A DNA stretch of 62,728 nt, taken from NCBI RefSeq assembly GCF_001544295.1, contig NZ_BCQF01000017.1:1-62728 (forward strand). The letters run 5' to 3'. This document shows, in pieces, positions 26,134-38,983 of the stretch. The DNA is from Enterococcus pseudoavium NBRC 100491 (lineage in GTDB: Bacteria; Bacillota; Bacilli; Lactobacillales; Enterococcaceae). The position numbers were made by a program, and so were the translations under genes. Position 1 is the stretch's first letter, and every line of letters starts with the position of its first letter. Under the pieces are notes generated by a model. It was given only the letters and a program-made list of their open reading frames with translations. It was not told the DNA's origin and ran no database searches.

Positions 26134-28094
26134 TCTTCTGTCCCCTCCATTAGCTGTTTATTAATAGCCTCTAATAGCTGTTCTTTCGCTTCAGCGATCG
26201 TTGTGTTAGTCAATTGGGTAGCCGCATTGGTAAAATGTCCGCCGCCGCCTAATGCCTCCATCACCATTTGGACATTAATCGTCCCAGAGCTACGTGCACT
26301 AATTGCAATTACTCCGTCTGTCCGTTTGATAATTACAAAGGCCGCATTGATATCTACCATTGAAAGCAACGTATCTGCCGTTTTCGCTGCAGTGACACTG
26401 TCATACTCTTGGTCATCGGTTCCAGTAGCAACAACGATATCTTCTCTGACATAATGGCTTTCGCCTACTAATTTACTGATTTCCAAATAAGATTGGATAT
26501 CTGTACTCAATAAATATTGTACTAAAGAAGCATCAGCTCCACAAGTCTTTAAATAACTAGCGACATCAAAAGTTCGCGCCGTTGTTCGAACCGCAAAGTT
26601 TTTAGTATCGACCGTGATCCCGGCAAGCAATAATGTTGCCTCCATCTTACTCATGCGTTGTCGCTCATTACTTTCAAATTGAATCAGTTCAGTCACTAAT
26701 TCTGAAGCAGAAGAAGCGGAGGACTCAATATAAGTCAATAATGACTTTTCAGGAAATTCTTCACCTCTGCGATGATGGTCGATAATAACAATATTTTCAA
26801 ACTGTTCGTATAACTCCTGATCGATCGATAAAGATGGCCGATGGTAATCTACCATAACTAATAGATCGCCAGCCTTTCGCTGTTTCTTCGCATTTTCAGG
26901 CGAAAGTAATAAATTATCTAGTTCACCATTTTGATGGATTTCCTCTAAGCAACGCTCCACATCAGGAATCGTTTCGTTTTCATTAATAATCACATGCACT
27001 CTTTTATCGTGATAACGAGCTAAACATGCGACTCCAAAAGCTGAACCAATGGCATCCATATCTGGAAACCGGTGGCCCATCACAAAAACATTACCTGTTT
27101 GATTAAAAACATTTTTTAAAGCTGTCGACATTGCTCGCGAACGCACCCTTGTTCGTTTGGCAGCACTAGCAGAGTTACCACCATAAAATACTGGCTTTTG
27201 TCCTTCTGCCGCGTTTTTCACTACGACCTGATCACCGCCACGAACAAGGGCAATATCTAAATTATTCTGTGCCTCATCACCAATCACTTCTAAAGATTCC
27301 GTACCATAACTAATTCCCATACTTACAGTGATCAACATGTCTTGTTTTTCAGCTGAGGTCCGAATATGCTCCAGCAAATCAAAATTATTCTCAATCATTT
27401 TCTCTAAGTCGTCATAACGAGCAAATAAGAAAAAACGTTCGGCATTTACTCGTTTATAAAATATCCGATAAGAATCCATCCAGTCAGAAATAATCGTTGT
27501 GATAAATGAATTCAAGTTAGAAATTTCTTTATCGTCCCGGCGATCGATCACATCATCATAATTATCAACTGAAAGAATACCGACAACTGCCTGTTGCTGC
27601 TGCTCTCTATTTTCCAATACGTATTCTTTGGTGATATCAATTAAATAGACGACGCGTTTTTCTTGATTTAAATCAAAGTGATACAGTACATCATTTATCT
27701 TATAAATACTCTTGCCTTTTTCTGAACGCTGCAGTAATTCATTGACCATATCTTGTTGATCAGCTTTTGTTAACTGTTGAATGCTTTCCGTTATTGCTGG
27801 ATTAGCCCACGTGAAGGTATTCTTCTCATCCCAGGTAATAATTCCTACTGGCATATCATCAGATACATAATCTAAAGCTTCTTGGGCACGCCGCGAAGCA
27901 TAGTTTATTTTTTGCTGATTCGTAATCTCAACCCGATTACGTAAAACTATTGTATATATCCATAAAAGAACATCGATTAATATAACAATAACTGCTTTCA
28001 AAAGATCAAACGGCAACAAAAAAATTGCGGTTAATTGAATCAGTAGTAAACAGAGTAAGAAAAAGGACCATTTCAAGCTCGGATACTTTTTCAT
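26130..28094 (-). CDS. gdpP: Cyclic-di-AMP phosphodiesterase GdpP
   Basis: A 654-residue membrane enzyme. It has two N-terminal transmembrane segments (about 8-28 and 33-51), a degenerate PAS domain, a degenerate GGDEF domain (about 170-300, with [10 protein letters not shown]) and a DHH/DHHA1 phosphodiesterase module. The module shows [35 protein letters not shown] and [11 protein letters not shown]. It degrades c-di-AMP and so affects cell-wall stress tolerance and potassium balance. All catalytic DHH motifs look intact. Confidence 0.95.
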   Translation of the reverse strand: MKKYPSLKWSFFLLCLLLIQLTAIFLLPFDLLKAVIVILIDVLLWIYTIVLRNRVEITNQQKINYASRRAQEALDYVSDDMPVGIITWDEKNTFTWANPAITESIQQLTKADQQDMVNELLQRSEKGKSIYKINDVLYHFDLNQEKRVVYLIDITKEYVLENREQQQQAVVGILSVDNYDDVIDRRDDKEISNLNSFITTIISDWMDSYRIFYKRVNAERFFLFARYDDLEKMIENNFDLLEHIRTSAEKQDMLITVSMGISYGTESLEVIGDEAQNNLDIALVRGGDQVVVKNAAEGQKPVFYGGNSASAAKRTRVRSRAMSTALKNVFNQTGNVFVMGHRFPDMDAIGSAFGVACLARYHDKRVHVIINENETIPDVERCLEEIHQNGELDNLLLSPENAKKQRKAGDLLVMVDYHRPSLSIDQELYEQFENIVIIDHHRRGEEFPEKSLLTYIESSASSASELVTELIQFESNERQRMSKMEATLLLAGITVDTKNFAVRTTARTFDVASYLKTCGADASLVQYLLSTDIQSYLEISKLVGESHYVREDIVVATGTDDQEYDSVTAAKTADTLLSMVDINAAFVIIKRTDGVIAISARSSGTINVQMVMEALGGGGHFTNAATQLTNTTIAEAKEQLLEAINKQLMEGTEE

Positions 28095-28213
28095 CTATAA
28101 CCTCCTAATTCGTTCTGCTTAGCTATCAGAGATATTGGATTACTAGATAACTTTCTGAACAGCTTAACAGTCTAATTCTATCATACTCTCCTTTAGCAAG
28201 CGACTTTCTTTAA

Positions 28214-28229
28214 TGTTTCACGTGAAACA
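28214..28229. other. parS: parS centromere site 1 (perfect)
   Basis: TGTTTCACGTGAAACA, the exact 16-base ParB-binding palindrome. It lies in the gap between rpsR and gdpP, about 10 kb left of dnaA. ParA and ParB are encoded at 53-55 kb. Confidence 0.95.
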
Positions 28230-28268
28230 TGAGAAACAAATAGAATTCTTCTAGCAGACTAAATAGAT

Positions 28269-28302
28269 TAAAAAAAGAGACTTCAACTACGAAGTCTCTT
28301 TT
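28269..28302 (-). terminator. Terminator of the rpsF-ssb-rpsR operon
   Basis: AAGAGACTTC and GAAGTCTCTT form a 10-bp stem with a 6-base loop, followed by seven Ts on the minus strand, 12 bases after rpsR. Confidence 0.88.
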
Positions 28303-28313
28303 GATCATGCATT

Positions 28314-28547
28314 TTATTCTTCAGAAACAAATGCTAACAAGCCCATAATACGAGCGCGTTTGATAGCGATCGTTAATTTACGTTGGTTTTTAGCGCTTGT
28401 TCCAGTTACACGACGAGGTAAAATTTTACCACGTTCGCTGATGAAACGTTTCAATAATTCGATATCTTTATAATCGATGTATTCAATATGATTAGCAGCA
28501 ATATAGTCTACTTTACGACGTTTGCGACCTCTTCTTTGTTGTGCCAT
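28314..28547 (-). CDS. rpsR: 30S ribosomal protein S18
   Basis: A 77-residue basic protein with the S18 core [33 protein letters not shown]. It binds the small-subunit platform with S6. It is the last gene of rpsF-ssb-rpsR, 23 bases after ssb. The N-terminus is the basic type without the zinc cysteines, suiting a zinc-independent form. Confidence 0.97.
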   Translation of the reverse strand: MAQQRRGRKRRKVDYIAANHIEYIDYKDIELLKRFISERGKILPRRVTGTSAKNQRKLTIAIKRARIMGLLAFVSEE

Positions 28548-28570
28548 TCCGTTTCCCTCCTATTCAATTG

Positions 28571-29089
28571 TTAGAATGGTAAATCATCATCTGAAATGTC
28601 GATTGAGGATCCACTAAATGGATCGGAATCTCGATCGAAGTCAGGCATAGTATTCTTAGCTGACTGAGAGGATTGATTATAATTGTTGTTAAAATTATTT
28701 GTCCCGCCACCTTGGAAACTATCATTATCATTAGTAGCACTTGGGCTCTGTTGACGTTGTTCACTTGCGGAACGTGATTCCAATAACTGGAAGTTTTCAG
28801 CAACAACTTCTGTCACATAGACACGTTGTCCTTGCTGATTCTCATAATTTCTTGTTTGGATGCGGCCAGTTACACCTAAAAGGGTCCCTTTGCGCGCATA
28901 ATTAGCTAAAGTTTCAGCTGATTTCCGCCAAATCACACAATTGATAAAGTCTGCTTCACGATTCCCGCTTTGATTCGTAAAATTACGATTCACCGCTAAG
29001 GTAAACGTTGCAACACCAGTACCATTTGCTGTATAGCGTAAATCAGGATCCTTTGTTAAACGACCAACTAGTACAACATTATTAATCAA
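28571..29089 (-). CDS. ssb: Single-stranded DNA-binding protein
   Basis: A 172-residue SSB with an N-terminal OB fold starting [19 protein letters not shown] (residues 1-110), a glutamine/asparagine-rich flexible linker and the acidic tip DISDDDLPF that recruits partner proteins. It coats single-stranded DNA in replication and repair. It sits between the two ribosomal genes in the standard order. A parS site lies in the short gap just upstream. Confidence 0.97.
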   Translation of the reverse strand: MINNVVLVGRLTKDPDLRYTANGTGVATFTLAVNRNFTNQSGNREADFINCVIWRKSAETLANYARKGTLLGVTGRIQTRNYENQQGQRVYVTEVVAENFQLLESRSASEQRQQSPSATNDNDSFQGGGTNNFNNNYNQSSQSAKNTMPDFDRDSDPFSGSSIDISDDDLPF

Positions 29090-29116
29090 AGTAAAGCCAG
29101 CTCCCTTCTCGTCAAT

Positions 29117-29132
29117 TGTTTCACGTGAAACA
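29117..29132. other. parS: parS centromere site 2 (perfect)
   Basis: TGTTTCACGTGAAACA lies between the rpsF stop (29134) and the ssb start, inside the rpsF-ssb-rpsR operon. It is identical to site 1, 903 bases away. Confidence 0.95.
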
Positions 29133-29133
29133 A

Positions 29134-29436
29134 TTATTCTTCAATCTTAACGATCATGTGACGAATAATATCGTCATTGATTTTTGCAAGACGATCGAAT
29201 TCGTTAACTGCAGCAGCTGTTGTTGGTGCAGTTGCATTGACGATATGGTAGATGCCTTCACGGAATCCGTTCATTTCGTAAGCGAAACGGCGTTTTTCCC
29301 AATCTTTTGAATCGATAATTTCTGCTCCATTATCTTTCAAAATTGTATCGAAACGTTCTACTAAAGCAGTTTTTGCTTCTTCATCAATGTTCGGACGAAT
29401 GATGTATGTGATTTCATACTTCGTGTTTTGACTCAT
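29134..29436 (-). CDS. rpsF: 30S ribosomal protein S6
   Basis: A 100-residue ferredoxin-like-fold protein with [23 protein letters not shown] at the start and the central [22 protein letters not shown] typical of S6. It pairs with S18 on the 30S platform. First gene of its operon; GGAGGT precedes the ATG. Length is normal. Confidence 0.97.
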   Translation of the reverse strand: MSQNTKYEITYIIRPNIDEEAKTALVERFDTILKDNGAEIIDSKDWEKRRFAYEMNGFREGIYHIVNATAPTTAAAVNEFDRLAKINDDIIRHMIVKIEE

Positions 29437-29576
29437 TGACTTTCACCTCCCTATGGACTATAAGGCTCTTAACTTTCTTAAGAGCAAGGAGAGCGATCTA
29501 AAAAAAATAGACTACTCACAAATATTCATTATACATAATCGTCCTACAAAAATCAACTGTTTCTTTACTTTAAGCT

Positions 29577-29608
29577 ACGAAAAACAGCTGGAATTACTTC
29601 CAGCTGTT
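29577..29608 (-). terminator. Terminator of gyrA
   Basis: AACAGCTGGAA and TTCCAGCTGTT form a perfect 11-bp stem with a 4-base loop, followed by Ts on the minus strand, just after the gyrA stop. Confidence 0.9.
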
Positions 29609-29616
29609 AAAATTTT

Positions 29617-32127
29617 TTATTCTTTTGTATCGGTATCAATCGCTGTTTCTTCGGCTACTTCCATTGCTTCAGTGGATTCAACTACTTCAGTTTCTTCCTC
29701 TTCTTTTTCAACAATCGCCATCGTAACCACTTTTGTATTTTCTTCCATCTTCATTAACCGAACCCCTAAAGTTGCTCGTCCAGTTTGTGAGACACCACCA
29801 ACGTTGAAACGGATGATGACTCCTTTATCGGTAATCAATAGAATGTCTTCATCCCCATTAACGGTCGTTAAACCAGCTAATGGACCATTTTTCTCTCTAA
29901 CATTGGCAGTCTTGATCCCTTTACCACCACGGCCTTTGATTGGATATTCAGTCGCTTTGGTCCGTTTGCCGTAGCCTTTTTCAGTAATGACTAAGACTTC
30001 TTGATCAGCTTTTAAGACATCTGAGCCAATTACGTAATCTTCTTCACGCAAACGAATTCCACGCACGCCACTGGCCGTTCGACCCATATCGCGGACAGCT
30101 TCTTCTTTAAAGGTAACAGAATAGCCATTGTGGGTACCGATAATGATCGTTTCATCACCTTCTGTCGACATGACATTAACTAATTCATCGCCTTCACGTA
30201 AGCCAATTGCGATCAGCCCGTTGGCACGAATGTTTGAAAAAGCAGTAACAGTCGTCCGTTTGACGGTTCCTTTCTTTGTAACAAAGAATAAGAAATGTCC
30301 TTCTTCTGCTTTACCATTCACCGAAATCACAGCTTGAATAGTTTCGTTTGAATCAATTCCCAGCAAGTTGATAATCGGGATTCCTTTCGCGGTCCGACCG
30401 TATTCAGGTACTTCATAACCTTTTGCTCGGTAAACTCGTCCATTATTCGTGAAGAACAGCAACGTATCATGAGTCGAGCAAGAGATCAAGGTCTTCACGA
30501 AATCGTCATTGTGGATTCCCATCCCCTGAACACCGCGTCCACCTCGACGTTGCGCCCGGAATTCATTTGATGCTACTCGCTTGATATAACCGTTATTCGT
30601 TAAAGTAATAACGACATCCTCTTCTTCAATCAAATCTTCGTCTTCAAGGCTTAAGACTTCACCAACTAATAGTTCTGTTCGCCGATTGTCGCCGAATTTA
30701 GCCGCCACTTCTGCTAATTCGGTACGAATGATTTCTAACACACGCTCAGGACGCGCTAAAATGTCGTCTAAGTCGTGAATCGTCTTTAGTAGCTCTTGAT
30801 ATTCATTCTCGATTTTCTCGCGTTCTAAGCCTGTTAAACGGCGTAGACGCATATCTAAAATCGCTTGTGCCTGCCGATCAGATAATTCAAAGCGTTCAAT
30901 CAACGTTGCTTTGGCGATATCATCTGAGGCAGAACTACGGATCGTCGCAATAATCTCATCGATGTGATCCAGAGCAATCCGCAAGCCTTCTAAAATATGG
31001 GCCCGAGCTTCAGCTTTTTTCTTATCAAACACTGTCCGACGAGTAATAACGATCTTTTGGTGTTCGATATAATTTTCCAAAATTTGTTTTAAATTCAAAA
31101 TCCGAGGAACGCCCTTTTCAATCGCCAACATATTAAAGCTGAAAGAAGTTTGTAATGACGTCATTTTGTACAGATTATTCAGAATGACCGAAGCACTGAC
31201 ATCCCGGCGAACTTCAATCACGATCCGCATCCCTTCACGAGAGGATTCATCTCGTAAATCTGTGATGCCCTCGATCCGTTTATCTCGATGTAATTCGGAG
31301 ATTCGTTCAATTAACTTAGCTTTATTAACCATATATGGCAGTTCAGTCACGATGATCCGTTCCTTGCCATTCTTTTGTTCTTCGATCTCGGTTTTGGCAC
31401 GAACAGTGATTGAACCTTTACCTGTCTCATACGCCCGGCGAATTCCCGATTTACCCATCACTAAACCGCCCGTTGGGAAATCAGGACCTGGGATGCACTC
31501 CATCAATTCTTGAGTCGTTGCCTCAGGATTTTCCATCAATAGTTCGATTCCGGCTGTAACCTCTCGCAAATTATGCGGCGGTATATTCGTCGCCATCCCA
31601 ACTGCGATCCCCGTTGCACCATTGACTAATAAGTTTGGAAAACGAGCTGGCAATACCACCGGTTCTTGTTCACTATCATCGTAGTTTCCTTGGAAATCAA
31701 CGGTATCTTTATTAATATCCCGTAGCATTTCCATCGCGATTTTACTTAGACGTGCTTCAGTATAACGCATCGCCGCAGCTCCATCACCATCGACAGAACC
31801 AAAGTTTCCGTGACCATCGACTAACATGTTGCGGTAGCTGAAACTTTGAGCCATCCGCACCATTGATTCGTAGATTGCGCTATCTCCGTGGGGATGGTAC
31901 TTACCCATGACATCCCCAACGATACGAGCTGATTTTTTATGAGGTTTATCTGGTGTAACCCCTAATTCATTCATGCCATATAAAATTCGACGATGAACAG
32001 GTTTCAATCCATCCCGTACATCTGGTAAAGCCCGAGCTACAATAACACTCATTGCATAATCAATGAAGGAGTCTTTCATTTCACTGGTTAGATTGACGGC
32101 TTGTATATTTTCTCTGCGATCTTCCAA
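29617..32127 (-). CDS. gyrA: DNA gyrase subunit A
   Basis: The breakage-rejoining subunit of gyrase, about 836 residues. The winged-helix/tower region carries the catalytic Tyr in [11 protein letters not shown] and the quinolone-resistance region [13 protein letters not shown]. The C-terminal pinwheel has repeated blades, and the protein ends in an acidic tail. I use TTG 32127, placed 6 bases after AGGAGG, because it is the only start with correct spacing. This puts the QRDR Ser at 83, the Glu at 87 and the Tyr at 122. The longer frame opens at GTG 32142, overlapping the gyrB stop. The QRDR residues look wild-type. Confidence 0.95.
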   Translation of the reverse strand: MEDRRENIQAVNLTSEMKDSFIDYAMSVIVARALPDVRDGLKPVHRRILYGMNELGVTPDKPHKKSARIVGDVMGKYHPHGDSAIYESMVRMAQSFSYRNMLVDGHGNFGSVDGDGAAAMRYTEARLSKIAMEMLRDINKDTVDFQGNYDDSEQEPVVLPARFPNLLVNGATGIAVGMATNIPPHNLREVTAGIELLMENPEATTQELMECIPGPDFPTGGLVMGKSGIRRAYETGKGSITVRAKTEIEEQKNGKERIIVTELPYMVNKAKLIERISELHRDKRIEGITDLRDESSREGMRIVIEVRRDVSASVILNNLYKMTSLQTSFSFNMLAIEKGVPRILNLKQILENYIEHQKIVITRRTVFDKKKAEARAHILEGLRIALDHIDEIIATIRSSASDDIAKATLIERFELSDRQAQAILDMRLRRLTGLEREKIENEYQELLKTIHDLDDILARPERVLEIIRTELAEVAAKFGDNRRTELLVGEVLSLEDEDLIEEEDVVITLTNNGYIKRVASNEFRAQRRGGRGVQGMGIHNDDFVKTLISCSTHDTLLFFTNNGRVYRAKGYEVPEYGRTAKGIPIINLLGIDSNETIQAVISVNGKAEEGHFLFFVTKKGTVKRTTVTAFSNIRANGLIAIGLREGDELVNVMSTEGDETIIIGTHNGYSVTFKEEAVRDMGRTASGVRGIRLREEDYVIGSDVLKADQEVLVITEKGYGKRTKATEYPIKGRGGKGIKTANVREKNGPLAGLTTVNGDEDILLITDKGVIIRFNVGGVSQTGRATLGVRLMKMEENTKVVTMAIVEKEEEETEVVESTEAMEVAEETAIDTDTKE

Positions 32128-32141
32128 ATCGATCCTCCTCA

Positions 32142-34091
<1,950 letters not shown>

Positions 34092-35210
34092 CTACGTTTC
34101 TTTCCTTTCTATCTGTCCTTGATGGACGTAAAAAATATCCGGATGAACGGTCATTTTGCCTTTAACATGATTCAATGTCGTTGTTGTTAGAAAAGTCTGA
34201 ACTTTGTTCTCGATTGTTTCTAACAAATGGATCTGACGATTGTCATCAAGCTCGCTCATGACGTCATCTAAAAGTAAAATCGGATATTCGCCTGTTTCTT
34301 CTTTCATCAAATCGATTTCAGCCAATTTGACACTTAACGCAGTGGTCCGCTGCTGTCCTTGCGACCCGTAAGTCTGGACGTTTTGCTCGTTTACCTTAAA
34401 AATCAAGTCATCTCGATGAGGACCTAAAAAGGTATTTCCTTTAAATATCTCGCGTTTACGATTTTTCTGGAGCTCCGTTAGAAAAGTGAGCCGAATTTCT
34501 TCGACCTTTTCACTTTCTAACGGAAGACTCGCAGCATATTCGATCGCCAGCTGTTCCTTTTGATTGGTAATCTTGCCATGAAGATCATTGGACCAATGTT
34601 CCAGCTTTTTAACAAACTGCAACCGATTCGCTAAGACTTTGCTACCAAAATCAACCAGCTGCTCCGTTAAGATATCGAGATAAAGCTCATCGGTTTGTTT
34701 CTTTTCAGAGAGTTGTTTTAAATAAAGATTGCGCTGTTTTAATATTTGTTGGTATTGAGCTAAGTCATACAGATAGACTGGGTTGATTTGTCCCAATTCC
34801 ATATCAATGAACCGGCGTCTTGTTTGCGGGCTACCTTTCACTAAGGAAAGATCCTCTGGTGCAAACAAAATGACATTCAGTTGACCAATATAGCTGCTCA
34901 ATTTTTTTTGTTCGATATGGTTAACCTTGGATTTGCGTCCTTTTTTAGTTAGCAATAATTCCAGCTCTAATTCGCTCGTTCCTCGTTTGATCCGCCCTTT
35001 AATCTGAGCAAAATCATCTTGCCAGCCAATCAACTCTTGCTCACTGCTGGTTCGATGACTGCGGGTCAAAGCTAAAACATAGATACTTTCCAAAAGATTG
35101 GTTTTTCCTTGCGCATTCTCACCTAAAAAAATATTCAGCCGATTGGGAAATTCCAAGACAAGTTCTTGATAATTTCTATAATTTCTCAGTTCAAGCTTAT
35201 TCAGCCGCAT
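34092..35210 (-). CDS. recF: DNA replication and repair protein RecF
   Basis: A 372-residue SMC-like ATPase. Walker A is GENAQGKTNLLES near residue 31, the middle carries a coiled helical insertion, and the C-terminal end has the signature GSQGQQRTTALSVKLAE and Walker B PILLLDDVMSELD. RecF with RecO and RecR loads RecA at single-strand gaps. Its start overlaps the yaaA stop by 14 bases, and gyrB follows immediately, the classic origin-region order. Confidence 0.96.
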   Translation of the reverse strand: MRLNKLELRNYRNYQELVLEFPNRLNIFLGENAQGKTNLLESIYVLALTRSHRTSSEQELIGWQDDFAQIKGRIKRGTSELELELLLTKKGRKSKVNHIEQKKLSSYIGQLNVILFAPEDLSLVKGSPQTRRRFIDMELGQINPVYLYDLAQYQQILKQRNLYLKQLSEKKQTDELYLDILTEQLVDFGSKVLANRLQFVKKLEHWSNDLHGKITNQKEQLAIEYAASLPLESEKVEEIRLTFLTELQKNRKREIFKGNTFLGPHRDDLIFKVNEQNVQTYGSQGQQRTTALSVKLAEIDLMKEETGEYPILLLDDVMSELDDNRQIHLLETIENKVQTFLTTTTLNHVKGKMTVHPDIFYVHQGQIERKET

Positions 35211-35445
35211 CTGATTCTTCCTTATTTTTGACCATAAAAAAAGTTCCTACCTCAGGAATCTCGATCATCATTCCCGGATAGAGCTTTCGGCCGCGGCGAT
35301 TTTCCAACTCGCCATCTACAAAGACTGTTTCTTCTGCTAAAAACCACTTGGCTTGTCCACCGCTAGAGATCAAATTAATCTCTTTCAATAACTGACCAAG
35401 CGTCATGAACTCTGTTTCTAAAAAAATTTTTTGTTTCACATTCAT
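35197..35445 (-). CDS. yaaA: S4-domain RNA-binding protein YaaA
   Basis: An 82-residue single S4-like domain (ITLGQLLKEINLISSGGQAKWFL-type, residues about 14-70). Members of the family bind RNA, and Bacillus YaaA has been linked to ribosome assembly. It is the first gene of the yaaA-recF-gyrB-gyrA transcript and overlaps recF. Function beyond RNA binding is not certain. Confidence 0.9.
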   Translation of the reverse strand: MNVKQKIFLETEFMTLGQLLKEINLISSGGQAKWFLAEETVFVDGELENRRGRKLYPGMMIEIPEVGTFFMVKNKEESDAAE

Positions 35446-35561
35446 CCCTCATTTTCATGCTAGAAACACCTTTTTATTATACCCTTTTTTAACGGATAAA
35501 ACAAATTAACTCGTTGTATTTTTCGATTTAAGAAGTTTTAAGCCATTTTAAATAATTTACT

Positions 35562-35607
35562 CAAAAAAAAGTAAAAGGTCTTAAAATCGATTTTAAGACC
35601 TTTTACT
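35562..35607 (-). terminator. Strong terminator of dnaN
   Basis: GTAAAAGGTCTTAAAA and its exact complement form a long near-perfect stem (35571-35606). On the minus strand eight Ts follow. It separates the dnaA-dnaN transcript from yaaA-recF-gyrBA. Confidence 0.9.
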
Positions 35608-35674
35608 GAAACTTTGTTTTTTACACATTTTTTTCAACTTTTTCAAAAAATTTTTGAAACTCGTTGGATCAACC

Positions 35675-36805
35675 CTAGTTCGTCCGCACCGGAGTGATCA
35701 ATTGAATAAAGGAAACATCGCCTTCACTTGGTTCTAAAGTAAACGGACGAATTGCCGAAATAAATTGGATTTTAATACTCATATCGCCAAAAGCTCTTAA
35801 GGCATCTTTCATATAATCCGGGTTAAAGGAAATCTCCAAAGGATCGCCGCTAACTGATTCATAGACCAATTCTTCTTCTACTTTACCAATTTCTGGTGAA
35901 TTTCCGTAAAGAACCACTGAATTATCCGCAATTGCTAAACGAACGATATTATTGCGTCCTTCATGAGAGAGCAAGGATGCCCGTTCAATCGCTGCTAACA
36001 ACGTTGGGACTGAAAAAGTAATTTCTGTATTGAAGCTAGTAGGAATCAAACGATTGGTATCTGGGTAATTTCCTTCTAACAACCGTGAGTAGAAATACAT
36101 TGTTGGGGTTTTGAATAAAACTTGATTTTCCATGATGCTGATTTCAACTTCAGCTTCCTCATCTGATAAAGAGCGTGAAAGTTCAACTAAACTTTTACCA
36201 GGAATGACAATATCAAAATCCTTATTAGCATTTTCCACCGGTACGATTCGTTGACTCAAACGATGAGAGTCTGTTGCTACTGCCAATAACTGACCATTTG
36301 ACATCGTAAAATGAACCCCAGTTAAGATTGGCCGACTTTCATGTTGCGAGACTGAGAAAACTGTTTCGCCAATCAATTTTGTCAATAAATGAACCGGTAA
36401 TTTTAATTGATTTTGCTCTTCAACAACCGGCAGATGAGGATAATTATCTGCATCCAACCCATTAACGGTAAAATGCGCCGCGCCAGAAGTAATCAATACT
36501 TGATAATTCTCCTGAACTTCTAATGTAAAGGTTGCTTCCGGCAACCGGCGAATGATTTCACTAAAGAAACGAGCTTGTAGAACAATCGTCCCTGATTCAA
36601 TAATTTGAAGTTCTGCTTTCTCATCATCTGCAGCTAGAAACGTTTCGATTGAAATATCTGCGTTGCTACCAGTTAAGTTCAATCCTTCATTGTTTAATTC
36701 GATCTTTACACCAGTTAAGATTGGAATAGTTGTTTTTGTTGAAATAGCACGTTGAACCGTTTGTAATTCTTGAATGAAACGTGCGCGATTAATCGTAAAT
36801 TTCAT
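35675..36805 (-). CDS. dnaN: DNA polymerase III beta subunit (sliding clamp)
   Basis: A 376-residue protein of three similar clamp domains. It begins MKFTINRARFIQELQTVQRA, contains ATDSHRLSQRIV near residue 175 and ends with the hydrophobic-cleft-forming VSFIQLITPVR. The ring-shaped dimer tethers polymerase to DNA and serves as a platform for replication partners. It lies downstream of dnaA with a 233-base gap that carries origin signals. Length is typical. Confidence 0.97.
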   Translation of the reverse strand: MKFTINRARFIQELQTVQRAISTKTTIPILTGVKIELNNEGLNLTGSNADISIETFLAADDEKAELQIIESGTIVLQARFFSEIIRRLPEATFTLEVQENYQVLITSGAAHFTVNGLDADNYPHLPVVEEQNQLKLPVHLLTKLIGETVFSVSQHESRPILTGVHFTMSNGQLLAVATDSHRLSQRIVPVENANKDFDIVIPGKSLVELSRSLSDEEAEVEISIMENQVLFKTPTMYFYSRLLEGNYPDTNRLIPTSFNTEITFSVPTLLAAIERASLLSHEGRNNIVRLAIADNSVVLYGNSPEIGKVEEELVYESVSGDPLEISFNPDYMKDALRAFGDMSIKIQFISAIRPFTLEPSEGDVSFIQLITPVRTN

Positions 36806-36846
36806 AATAGAACTCCTTTTTGATTGTAATAGATTTTAAATATTGC

Positions 36847-36860
36847 GAGCGCTTAGCGCT
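36847..36860. other. GC-rich inverted repeat upstream of dnaN
   Basis: AGCGC and GCGCT around a 3-base centre, 40 bases before the dnaN start. Its role is unknown; it could be a regulatory dyad in the dnaA-dnaN gap. Confidence 0.4.
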
Positions 36861-36883
36861 AAAAAGTCCTGTGACAGTCGAGG

Positions 36884-37036
36884 CTATTTCTTTTTATTTA
36901 TTTAAGTAATTTAAATAATAAAAGTAGTAGGCCCTGTTAATCATGTGGAAAAAACAAGTAGAAGCTTGAAATAATAAGTTTTCCACTTGTGGATAAGGTG
37001 TGGATAAACGCAGACTTTATTTTTGTGTTTTCCACA
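36884..37036. other. oriC: oriC part 1: DnaA boxes and DNA-unwinding element between dnaA and dnaN
   Basis: Two perfect DnaA boxes (TGTGGATAA at 36988-36996 and 36999-37007) are flanked by weaker TGTGGAAAA (36944) and TTTTCCACA copies. Next to them, 36884-36930 is nearly pure A/T and ends in TAATAAAAGTAGTAG followed by GGCCC. Read 3'-5' away from the boxes this is a run of DnaA-trio-like triplets (GAT GAT GAA AAT AAT) behind a GC patch, the arrangement of the Bacillus basal unwinding system. Confidence 0.75.
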
Positions 37037-37038
37037 AG

Positions 37039-38364
37039 TTAGCCTAGCAGTAAATTTTTGATCTCTGCGATTTCCTGCTGGATGCTGCTATCGGTTTTCA
37101 TTAATTGACTAATTTTCTCGTGGGCATGAATCACCGTTGTATGATCTTTACCGCCAAATTCTGCACCAATTTTTGGCAGAGAATTTTCGGTCATTTCACG
37201 AGCGAGGTACATAGCAATTTGGCGTGGTACCACGATTGCTTTAACCCGTTTCTTCCCTTTTAAATCTTTTACTTGAATATGATAAAATTTTGCAACCTCT
37301 TCTTGGATCATATTAATAGAAAGCTGCGCATTACTAGTGCCCTTCAAACTTTTCAAGGCATCCGCAGCAATACTAGTTGTGATATCTGCGCTATTCATCG
37401 TTGCAAAAGCTTGAACTCGGACTAAAGCCCCTTCTAGTTCACGGATATTTGAATCGATTTGTCCGGCAATATAACTTAGCGTATCATCGGGAATTTCAAG
37501 ATTTTCAGCTTGGGCCTTTTTTCGTAAAATGGCTGTCCGCGTCTCTAAATCTGGTGGAGTGATGTCAACGGATAAGCCCCAAGCAAAGCGGGAAACCAAT
37601 CTTTCTTGCAGTTTAGGAATCTCATTTGGTAAGCGATCACTGGTTAGTACGATTTGTTTATTATCATTATATAAATTCTCGAATGTATGGAAAAATTCCT
37701 CTTGTGTCGCTTCTTTATCGGCAAAAAATTGAATATCGTCGACTAATAATAAATCAACCTTACGATATTCTTGCCGGAACTCTTCGGATGTTTTGTTTTT
37801 GATTGAATTAATGAAATCATTTGCGAAAGTCTCGCTAGAAACGTATTTCACTTTTGCTTGAGGATTAATAGTTAACATTTGATGGCCAATAGCGTGCATC
37901 AAATGGGTTTTCCCTAAACCAACTCCGCCATAGAAAAAAAGCGGGTTATAGATGGAGCCAGGTTCTTCAGCGACAACTAAAGCTGCGGCGTGAGCCATTT
38001 GGTTGCCTTTCCCGATCACAAAAGTATCGAAAGTATATTTCGGGTTGAGCATGGCTCGTTTGGTTGTTTCTATTTTGGTTGGAGCTTCTTTTTCCACAAT
38101 ACTGACGGGTGGAGCTTCATCTGGTGTGACAAATAGTGGCATGATTTCCTCGCCAGTCACTTTAAAACCAATCTCAACAATTTTTGCTGCTAGATGCTTC
38201 TCCCAATAACGCTTATGTAAATCACTTGTGACTTCGATCGTTAATTGATCATTTGTTAAGGATAATGGTTTTGCTGTCCCTACCCAAGCATCATAACTGG
38301 CAGGATTGAGGTCATTTTTGTAACTGTCCTTCAATTCCTGCCAGAAATTGTCCAATGAGGTCAA
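37039..38364 (-). CDS. dnaA: Chromosomal replication initiator DnaA
   Basis: A 441-residue four-domain initiator: domain I (residues 1-80, [22 protein letters not shown]), a short linker, and the AAA+ domain with Walker [16 protein letters not shown] near 145 and Walker [11 protein letters not shown]. The C-terminal DNA-binding domain carries the box-recognition motif [15 protein letters not shown]. It melts oriC and loads DnaB. DnaA boxes lie on both sides of the gene, so autoregulation is likely. AGGAGG precedes the ATG. Confidence 0.98.
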   Translation of the reverse strand: MTSLDNFWQELKDSYKNDLNPASYDAWVGTAKPLSLTNDQLTIEVTSDLHKRYWEKHLAAKIVEIGFKVTGEEIMPLFVTPDEAPPVSIVEKEAPTKIETTKRAMLNPKYTFDTFVIGKGNQMAHAAALVVAEEPGSIYNPLFFYGGVGLGKTHLMHAIGHQMLTINPQAKVKYVSSETFANDFINSIKNKTSEEFRQEYRKVDLLLVDDIQFFADKEATQEEFFHTFENLYNDNKQIVLTSDRLPNEIPKLQERLVSRFAWGLSVDITPPDLETRTAILRKKAQAENLEIPDDTLSYIAGQIDSNIRELEGALVRVQAFATMNSADITTSIAADALKSLKGTSNAQLSINMIQEEVAKFYHIQVKDLKGKKRVKAIVVPRQIAMYLAREMTENSLPKIGAEFGGKDHTTVIHAHEKISQLMKTDSSIQQEIAEIKNLLLG

Positions 38365-38900
38365 ATAAGTCGCCTCCTAATTAATAAAATTCAGATAGAC
38401 CTACTTTAGCATTTTTTTTAAAAGTTTTCCACAACCAGAAAGATAAATAAAAGAACTTTTTCTTTTTCCACAGAATGTATAAAAATACAAAAAGAGTTTC
38501 CCCAACAGGCAAAAAAGATATCCACAAGGAGTTAAAAAAATGTGGAGAACGTTGTTTTTCCACGAATCAATTCACAAACTAGGAAAAAAGGAGGATAGTC
38601 AAGGCAAAGGGTTCAGCAGTTATGCACAAAACTTATCCACCTTGTGGACAAATTGTTAATAGCTTCATTTTTTGGGGAAAAAGCCTTTGAAAATTCTATG
38701 CAAGTTTTTTTGTGGATAACTGTTATGCACAACCAAGTGCTTTTTATCCCCAGATTTTGTGGATAAATTTTTATAATAAAGAACTTTGAAAAGTCTATTT
38801 ATTGCAACAATGTGGATCAAAATAGTAGAATTATTTGAAAGAATTGGGTTAATTAAAGAAATTATTAGAGTAAAACAGCAGATTTTATGCGACCTTTTAC
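38365..38900. other. oriC: oriC part 2: DnaA-box cluster between dnaA and rpmH
   Basis: A 620-base gene-free region rich in DnaA boxes on both strands. Perfect TGTGGATAA boxes lie at 38711-38719 and 38758-38766. One-mismatch boxes include TTATGCACA (38620-38628, 38723-38731), TTATCCACC (38633-38641), TGTGGACAA (38643-38651) and TTATCCCCA (38744-38752). More TTTTCCACA-like copies lie at 38420-38560, and AT-rich DNA at 38767-38900. The strand switch of gene orientation falls here. Confidence 0.85.
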
Positions 38901-38909
38901 ATTTCATGA

Positions 38910-38939
38910 TTGACAAACTAGGGGACGAGTCGTTATAAT
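38910..38939 (+). promoter_or_regulatory. Promoter of rpmH
   Basis: Consensus TTGACA (38910-38915) and TATAAT (38934-38939) with an 18-base spacer, 45 bases before the rpmH start. Confidence 0.85.
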
Positions 38940-38983
38940 ATTTGGGTATGTCTATGTAATGTTAGCAATGGAGGTGTATTTAA

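Noticed and set aside
38665-38916. An 83-codon minus-strand frame between dnaA and rpmH
   Set aside because: It consists of DnaA boxes and AT-rich origin DNA, with no start signal.
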